Below are positions 25,259 to 30,662 of a stretch of DNA of 30,662 nucleotides, in pieces (position 1 is the stretch's first letter; each line of letters begins with the position of its first letter). The stretch spans positions 1-30,662 of the forward strand of contig CAYNFR010000036.1 in NCBI GenBank assembly GCA_964396595.1. The letters are read 5' to 3'. The notes beneath the pieces are model-generated. The model saw only the letters and a list, made by a program, of their open reading frames with translations. It had not been told where the DNA came from and did not search any database. This DNA is from CAYNFR01 sp964396595 (GTDB taxonomy: Bacteria; Bacteroidota; Bacteroidia; Chitinophagales; Saprospiraceae). A program made the translations under genes and the position numbers.

Positions 25259-28200
25259 ATGATGAAAAACTTTACCAACACTAACTTTAGATTATTAAAT
25301 TCATTCGTAGGCATCATGACATTGATGCTATTCGTCTTTGTATCCCCCATTCATGCGTTCGAAACATTGAACGAAGGTGACAGGATTTCGAATGCATATG
25401 CGAATAATGAGATAAAAATTGTCAGCGTAAGCGTCGAAAATGAAAGCTTGACAGGCCGACGAGATGGAAAGATGACCATTGTGTTTGAAGACTCAAACCT
25501 CTTGACGAGTACCTATACAATAAGATGGGTACATAAATTCACAGATAATGTCAAAGAGTCAATAGGCTTAAGTGCGCAAAATGGAACATTAGTTCTAAAC
25601 AACATGTTGCCAGGCAATTATTATTCTATTCAGTTAATCAGGGAGGTAGATGGTCTATCCTCGACACCTCAGCAAGAGCCTGTATTGATACAATACGGAT
25701 TTGTAAATGAGAAATCGATCGAAGTCAATGATCTGAAGAGCACATATTGTGGATCGAAGACTGTAAATAATTGTCAGGGAGGAACCTATACGATATCCAA
25801 TGTATATTCGAATCGAGCATATTCTGTACGGACAGTCAATGGTCAATGGTTTTGTATAGCTGAGTTCGATGCTTCTTGTAACCTAAAGTATAGTGGCATG
25901 AGTATGTGTATTGAGGAAGGTATTCCCGAACCAAAAGTGGGCGATAATTCATATACAATTACTGATCATACAGGAGTAGGCGTATCCGGATTATCTGCCT
26001 CAAGAATGAATTGGATTATTTCCAATTATGCTAATTATACTAACGATGTTCAGAATGCTATCTGGTATTTCGCCGGAACAGGCGGTAGTAATAATTCAAT
26101 AGCTCAAGCTGCCGCAAATGCTGTAACAACTGCCTGGCCAAACATCAATACACTCATATTTTATAAAGCTACGGGCAACTATCAAAATTTAATTCAGTGG
26201 AAAAAGATAAACCCACTCCCTACTTGCCAGAATTGTACAGTGTCTAATTCATGCACATTCTCAGGCGCATGGTTTGGATGGGCTACAGGCCCTGGTGCAG
26301 GTTGCGACTGGTCAACCCACACTAATTTTAATTCGCTCAGTGGGGCGACTATCGAATATTGCTCTGACGGCACTGCCAAAGTAACTACGAGGATAAGAAA
26401 CGCACAAAATACTTGCGAAGAATGGGAAGTTTGTCTTTATCTTAAAGATCCCAAGAATTGGACACAATGGTCAGCAGGAGGCGGTGAGTATATGGAAGAT
26501 GAACACAATCTTCACCAGACATGGACTTATTATATAATAGACAATACAAAAAGTTTTTGGAGAGGAGTTGGTTCATGCAATTTGAATCAAGTAGCGCACA
26601 TGCATCATATACCTACTAATTTGAAAAAAGGTGTTCAAGTGGGTTATGGTTCAGGCGAGGGAAGAGCAGCGAACGAATTTGCGATAAGAGCTTGGTTTGG
26701 ACTTACAGGTGCAATCAATACCGATTGTGCTGATTTTTCATTTTATGGCGGAACAACTTGTGCACCTGCCTGCGATGCAAAAGTGACAGCATTGCGAATT
26801 GTTAATCAAGCCAATCAATCTCAAGTTTTGACCATCACCAATGGCATGACTATTAATCAATCTCAATTACCCGCCAATTACTACCTAGAGGCAGTCACTA
26901 ATAGTAGTGCGAAGTCAGCAAAAATAAGTGTCAATGGGGTTGTACTGAATTGTGAGAGCTATGTACCTTATACCTTTCCCGGCGGTGCCGAAAACGGCAA
27001 TAACTGGAATGGAGGAAACGGTAGTTATCAAGTCAAGGTACAGGTATTCAATGTAACCGGATGCGCAGGACAAATGTGTGAGGAAGTGACAATTTCATTT
27101 AATATAGTCGCAGGATGTACAGACTTTAGTGTCAATGCAGGACAAGATGTAACGATTTGCCCAGGGGAGCAAGTCACTTTATCTGCTTCTGTGTCGGGTG
27201 AAACCAATTGTGACTGTTGTGTTAGACAAGTGTCGAATACTACGCATTGTACCAATAATCAAGTGTATTCTCTATGGCTAGATGGTAAATACTACCGTGG
27301 AAATAATAACCTTGTATGGGAAGAGTGCGGTGACGGTACAGCACGTTTAACAGGGACTGCCACAAATAGTGGAACAAACAAGACATTTGAAATAGATATT
27401 ACGTATTCAGGGTATTCAACAACAATGCCGGCAGGTAGCCCAAAAAATAATAATTGTGGCAATACCAGTACTAATGGATGGGTATATTATACCGGTATGA
27501 CCGGTACACTAAAGAGTGGATCAGAAATATATACGCTCACGCGAATGGGACCAGCTTTTCAGCTAGGTAATGGTGCGAATGAAACATCTCAAGGCTTCGG
27601 TGCATCAGGTTGGTTCACAGCGAAACGTGGGAGTACAGAGTTACATGGCGACATAAATATCATGTTGTCACAGACTTGCGCATCATCAGCCTCTTGTCCG
27701 GCAGGGACCGTTTCGAACATGACCTATCTAGGATCATATGGTAATTCACATTACTTCATTGCCGCAGGCCAAAGTCTTAGTTATCAAGATGCAAAGCACT
27801 TTGTTGAATCTAGAGGAGGAAGACTGGCAAAGATAGAAACGCAAGGAGAAAATCAGTGGTTGGCGTCTAAAATCAGTCACAGCATATGGTTAGGTGCCTC
27901 AGATGCTCAACAAGAAGGAGTATGGAAGTGGTGGGATGGAACTTCGTTGACATATACCGAATGGGCAGCAGGGGAACCCAATAACTGGAACGGTAATGAA
28001 CATTATCTTCAGATGTATACTAACGGGAAGTGGAATGATCTCGTGGGCACAAGCCATCAAGGAGTTGTTATGGAAAAATCTTGCTCTGGAAATGGCTCGG
28101 GCGGAGTGAACAATGGTGTTACATATTTGTGGACCCCAGGCAATTTTACCACACCTTCCATAACTGTGAGTCCCAATTCTACTACCACATACACTGTTCA

Positions 28201-30662
28201 AGTAACTGGTTGTGCAGGATGTACAGCATCTGATCAAGTAAAAGTAACAGTTTCTGGAGGTTTGGTCTGTCCAAGCAATAAGACAATATCATGTGATCAA
28301 AGTTCTCATCCCGATAATACCGGTTATCCCACATTGGCGTGTGACCCAAATGCGGTGTTCTCTTACAGCGACGATGTGTCAGGTACTTGTCCTGTAATAA
28401 TCAAAAGAAAGTGGACGGCATCAGTCACAAGAATTATTGAAAACCCATGTGTCAGTAAGGAATTGGCATATTGGAGCTTTGCCAATGCAAATCAAAAATG
28501 TTCCCAAGGGGTTCAGCCACTTTCAGGATCCGGATTACAAGCAACAAAGAAGAACACTTCTGGATGTAATAATGCAACGATTTCCAATGTAACTAATTTA
28601 GCAGGAAGCTCTTGTGTTAAAGGTGCCTTCGGATCGCCGGAAGCAGCAATATGTGTAGATGCGATAAGTAGCTCTTCATTTGTAAATAACGCTAATGCAG
28701 CTATTAAATTTACGGTTCAATTTGGTGCTCAAGACGAAGGAAGGCTTTCTGGTATTTCATTTATGCATCGAGTCGATGACCGAAATGAAAATTTTGGAAA
28801 CTCTAACTATGCTAGAAAATTTGGTATCAGAGTTCTAAAGAATAACGTTGAAATTTATAAGAATGTTGACTTAAACACTTCCTATAGAGCATGGAAGCAC
28901 CAGGAGTTTGATTTTAGTAATATCCCTGGTTTTATGTATTCCGGTGCAACTACATTCCAGTTTGAAATTTTAGGCTATAACGCGACAAACTTTGGTTATA
29001 ACAAAAGCGTATGGGAGTTTGATGAGCTAAAGGTCAATGGATGCTGTGGAATTATCACAGAAAACGAAACTCAAACTTTTACTTGCACACAGACGATAAC
29101 AATTAATGACAATGTACCTCCTACCCTCACAGGTGTACCAGCGGACCTTAACTTAAAATGTGCCAATGAAGTACCGGCTGTAGCCAATGTCACAGCTTCT
29201 GACAATTGCGTATTTGTAACAACATTTACAGCTGATACGACAGGTGTCTACCCTTGTGATTTTCAAATTACAAGGACATGGACTGTAATGGATGAGTGTA
29301 ATCCACCCGTATCAAAATCTCAAAGAATAACGGTGAAGGATGATGTCAAACCTGTAGTTTGTGACGCAGCCAATAAAACATTTGAGTGTAAAGGTGCCGC
29401 TGGTAACAAAACAGAAGCAGACACATGGAATAATAGTAATATTCAATTGTTAAAGAATTGTGCCACCGATAATTGTTCAAATGTCACAGTGACTAGTAAC
29501 TACAATTTCAATAATCTTTCCAATTTGTGTGGATTGACCGGCACCCTTAATGTCACATACACAGTAACGGACGAGTGCGGAAACGCTACAACTAAGACAG
29601 CTACTTTAACAATCGAAGATAAAACAGCTCCTACCGTTTCATGTAATCCTGATAACAAAACTATTGAATGCGTCGGTGCAGCTGGGAATAAGTCAACTGC
29701 CGACGCTTGGAATGCTGCCAACATTACCAAACTTCAAGGTTGCTCAAGTGATGTTTGTGGATCAATTACCGTCACAAGCAATTATGATTTCAATAACCTA
29801 AGTGACTTATGCGGTCTTACGGGTGCACTGACTGTTGTATATACTATAACTGATCAGTGTGAAAATAAAACAACCAAATCAGCAACATTTACGATAGAAG
29901 ACAAAACAGCTCCAACTGTTTCTTGTAACCCGGATAATCAAACTTTCGAATGTGATGGTATTTCAAGTAATAAGACAGCTGCCGACACATGGAATGCTGC
30001 TAATATAGCCAAGCTTCAGAATTGTTCGAATGATGTATGCGGTTCTGTAACCGTAACAAGCAATTACGATTTTAATAATTTAAGTGACTTGTGCGGATTA
30101 ACAGGATCATTAACGGTTACATATTCTATTAAGGATGAGTGCGGAAATGTAGTTACAAAGACGGCTACATTCACGGTTGAAGATAAAACAGCTCCTACTG
30201 TTTCTTGTAATCCGGATGAACTAACAATAGAATGCGCTGGCAACTCGGCAAATAAGCAAGCTGCTGACGCATGGAACGCAGCCAATATCGCTAAATTACA
30301 AGGCTGTTCCTCGGATCAGTGTGGAAATGTTTCCGTAACAAGTAATTACAATTTCAATAATTTGTCAGATGATTGCGGCAGAACCGGTCAAATAACAGTT
30401 ACTTACACGATCAAAGATGACTGTGGTAATACGGTTACAAAAACTGCTTTATTTAAAATTGTTGACACAACTAAGCCTGTATTTACAAGCTTCCCTACGG
30501 ATACTACTGTAGAGTGTGATGCCGTTCCTGCGCCACAGACTTCTCAAGTTACTTCGACAGATAATTGTGACGATAATGTAACCATCACATATGAAGGGGA
30601 GACAAGACAGAATGGTGTATGTGAGGACAGCTATGTATTGACAAGAACATGGAAGATCACAG
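25259..30662 (+). CDS. Giant multidomain adhesin, partial (runs off the window)
   Basis: An open frame of 1801 codons without a stop to the window end. The start at 25259 (or the next ATG, 25262) gives a signal peptide MMKNFTNTNFRLLNSF ending near PIHA-F. Residues about 210-290 look like a Cys-Gln thioester domain: Cys217 in MCIEEG and Gln265 in VQNAIWYF. Two diverged copies of an unnamed domain follow (about 315-505 and 650-810; shared SDGTA/GDGTA and ASGWF-like ends). A C-type lectin domain lies at about 820-940 (SYQDAKHFVESRGGRLAKIE, WLGASDAQ, WAAGEPNNWNG). A jelly-roll-like segment lies at about 1063-1264. An HYR-like domain then leads into four 94-residue repeats and a further HYR-like unit. 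The protein is Asn-, Thr- and Cys-rich. It is likely exported across the outer membrane; the sorting signal lies beyond the window. Confidence 0.85.
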   Translation, partial: MMKNFTNTNFRLLNSFVGIMTLMLFVFVSPIHAFETLNEGDRISNAYANNEIKIVSVSVENESLTGRRDGKMTIVFEDSNLLTSTYTIRWVHKFTDNVKESIGLSAQNGTLVLNNMLPGNYYSIQLIREVDGLSSTPQQEPVLIQYGFVNEKSIEVNDLKSTYCGSKTVNNCQGGTYTISNVYSNRAYSVRTVNGQWFCIAEFDASCNLKYSGMSMCIEEGIPEPKVGDNSYTITDHTGVGVSGLSASRMNWIISNYANYTNDVQNAIWYFAGTGGSNNSIAQAAANAVTTAWPNINTLIFYKATGNYQNLIQWKKINPLPTCQNCTVSNSCTFSGAWFGWATGPGAGCDWSTHTNFNSLSGATIEYCSDGTAKVTTRIRNAQNTCEEWEVCLYLKDPKNWTQWSAGGGEYMEDEHNLHQTWTYYIIDNTKSFWRGVGSCNLNQVAHMHHIPTNLKKGVQVGYGSGEGRAANEFAIRAWFGLTGAINTDCADFSFYGGTTCAPACDAKVTALRIVNQANQSQVLTITNGMTINQSQLPANYYLEAVTNSSAKSAKISVNGVVLNCESYVPYTFPGGAENGNNWNGGNGSYQVKVQVFNVTGCAGQMCEEVTISFNIVAGCTDFSVNAGQDVTICPGEQVTLSASVSGETNCDCCVRQVSNTTHCTNNQVYSLWLDGKYYRGNNNLVWEECGDGTARLTGTATNSGTNKTFEIDITYSGYSTTMPAGSPKNNNCGNTSTNGWVYYTGMTGTLKSGSEIYTLTRMGPAFQLGNGANETSQGFGASGWFTAKRGSTELHGDINIMLSQTCASSASCPAGTVSNMTYLGSYGNSHYFIAAGQSLSYQDAKHFVESRGGRLAKIETQGENQWLASKISHSIWLGASDAQQEGVWKWWDGTSLTYTEWAAGEPNNWNGNEHYLQMYTNGKWNDLVGTSHQGVVMEKSCSGNGSGGVNNGVTYLWTPGNFTTPSITVSPNSTTTYTVQVTGCAGCTASDQVKVTVSGGLVCPSNKTISCDQSSHPDNTGYPTLACDPNAVFSYSDDVSGTCPVIIKRKWTASVTRIIENPCVSKELAYWSFANANQKCSQGVQPLSGSGLQATKKNTSGCNNATISNVTNLAGSSCVKGAFGSPEAAICVDAISSSSFVNNANAAIKFTVQFGAQDEGRLSGISFMHRVDDRNENFGNSNYARKFGIRVLKNNVEIYKNVDLNTSYRAWKHQEFDFSNIPGFMYSGATTFQFEILGYNATNFGYNKSVWEFDELKVNGCCGIITENETQTFTCTQTITINDNVPPTLTGVPADLNLKCANEVPAVANVTASDNCVFVTTFTADTTGVYPCDFQITRTWTVMDECNPPVSKSQRITVKDDVKPVVCDAANKTFECKGAAGNKTEADTWNNSNIQLLKNCATDNCSNVTVTSNYNFNNLSNLCGLTGTLNVTYTVTDECGNATTKTATLTIEDKTAPTVSCNPDNKTIECVGAAGNKSTADAWNAANITKLQGCSSDVCGSITVTSNYDFNNLSDLCGLTGALTVVYTITDQCENKTTKSATFTIEDKTAPTVSCNPDNQTFECDGISSNKTAADTWNAANIAKLQNCSNDVCGSVTVTSNYDFNNLSDLCGLTGSLTVTYSIKDECGNVVTKTATFTVEDKTAPTVSCNPDELTIECAGNSANKQAADAWNAANIAKLQGCSSDQCGNVSVTSNYNFNNLSDDCGRTGQITVTYTIKDDCGNTVTKTALFKIVDTTKPVFTSFPTDTTVECDAVPAPQTSQVTSTDNCDDNVTITYEGETRQNGVCEDSYVLTRTWKIT
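29360..30487 (+). repeat. Four 282-bp tandem repeats in the giant adhesin
   Basis: Repeat anchors (Cys codon of the CNPDN-like motif) fall at 29360, 29642, 29924 and 30206, exactly 282 bp (94 codons) apart with no indels. Each unit carries an IEC or FEC motif, ADAWNAANI or similar, a VTVTSNYDFNNLSDLCG-type block, TYT-DECGN and an EDKTAPTVS-type junction. Units 2-4 are most alike and the first is more diverged. They are HYR/Ig-like domains. The next unit (from about 30461) is of a different HYR type. Confidence 0.92.

Noticed and set aside
27899..28237. 112-codon minus-strand frame within the giant adhesin
   Set aside because: Antisense of the C-type lectin and Ig-like coding sequence, with no independent support.

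Overview
The window looks like a Bacteroidota chromosome, most plausibly a Saprospiria-type lineage. Moderately AT-rich DNA carries an OmpA protein with thrombospondin type 3 (TSP3) calcium repeats, an RHS-core tip protein, a helix-hairpin-helix/outer-membrane protein, a Bacteroidota-type degenerate arginase-fold protein, a sigma-54 activator without a DNA-binding tail, and two very large multidomain adhesins (SdrD-like, HYR-like, C-type lectin). Promoter-like boxes fit the Bacteroidota -7 consensus TAnnTTTG. No rRNA, tRNA or CRISPR array was seen. The lineage call is inference from gene content only.

Layout. Positions 1-3800 are an accessory, decaying zone. It holds a broken Y1/HUH (REP-associated type) transposase with REP-like hairpins and a duplicated 112-bp repeat. 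The repeat copies bracket a higBA toxin-antitoxin pair that has a clear promoter/operator palindrome. Next come an RHS tip protein with an L,D-transpeptidase-like His/Cys motif followed by an overlapping small lipoprotein (candidate immunity protein), and a frameshifted pyrF remnant. Positions 3800-19600 are mostly housekeeping: NamZ-type exo-muramidase, HHH outer-membrane-like protein, MurF, arginase-fold protein, OmpA, the E2 subunit of a 2-oxoacid dehydrogenase, RecR, a glycosyltransferase fused to a membrane domain, an M20 amidohydrolase, an NtrC-like regulator and a LOG protein. Positions 19600-30662 hold two giant surface proteins. The second runs off the window end.

How the genes relate. 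Several act on the envelope: NamZ and MurF on peptidoglycan turnover and synthesis, OmpA on peptidoglycan anchoring, the glycosyltransferase on surface polysaccharide, the RHS tip possibly as a peptidoglycan-directed effector, and the adhesins on surface attachment. recR and the glycosyltransferase gene are 27 bp apart, and the regulator and LOG genes 10 bp apart, so both pairs are probably co-transcribed. MurF and the arginase-fold gene converge with 3 bp between them.

The most notable content is the partial giant protein from 25259. It has a candidate Cys-Gln thioester domain (Cys217, Gln265), two Ig/HYR-like domains that each appear to be interrupted by a nested module (one containing a C-type lectin), and four exactly periodic 282-bp tandem repeats. 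Other points worth checking are the RHS/lipoprotein effector-immunity candidate with its in-frame palindromic insert and the transposase/REP/higBA arrangement.
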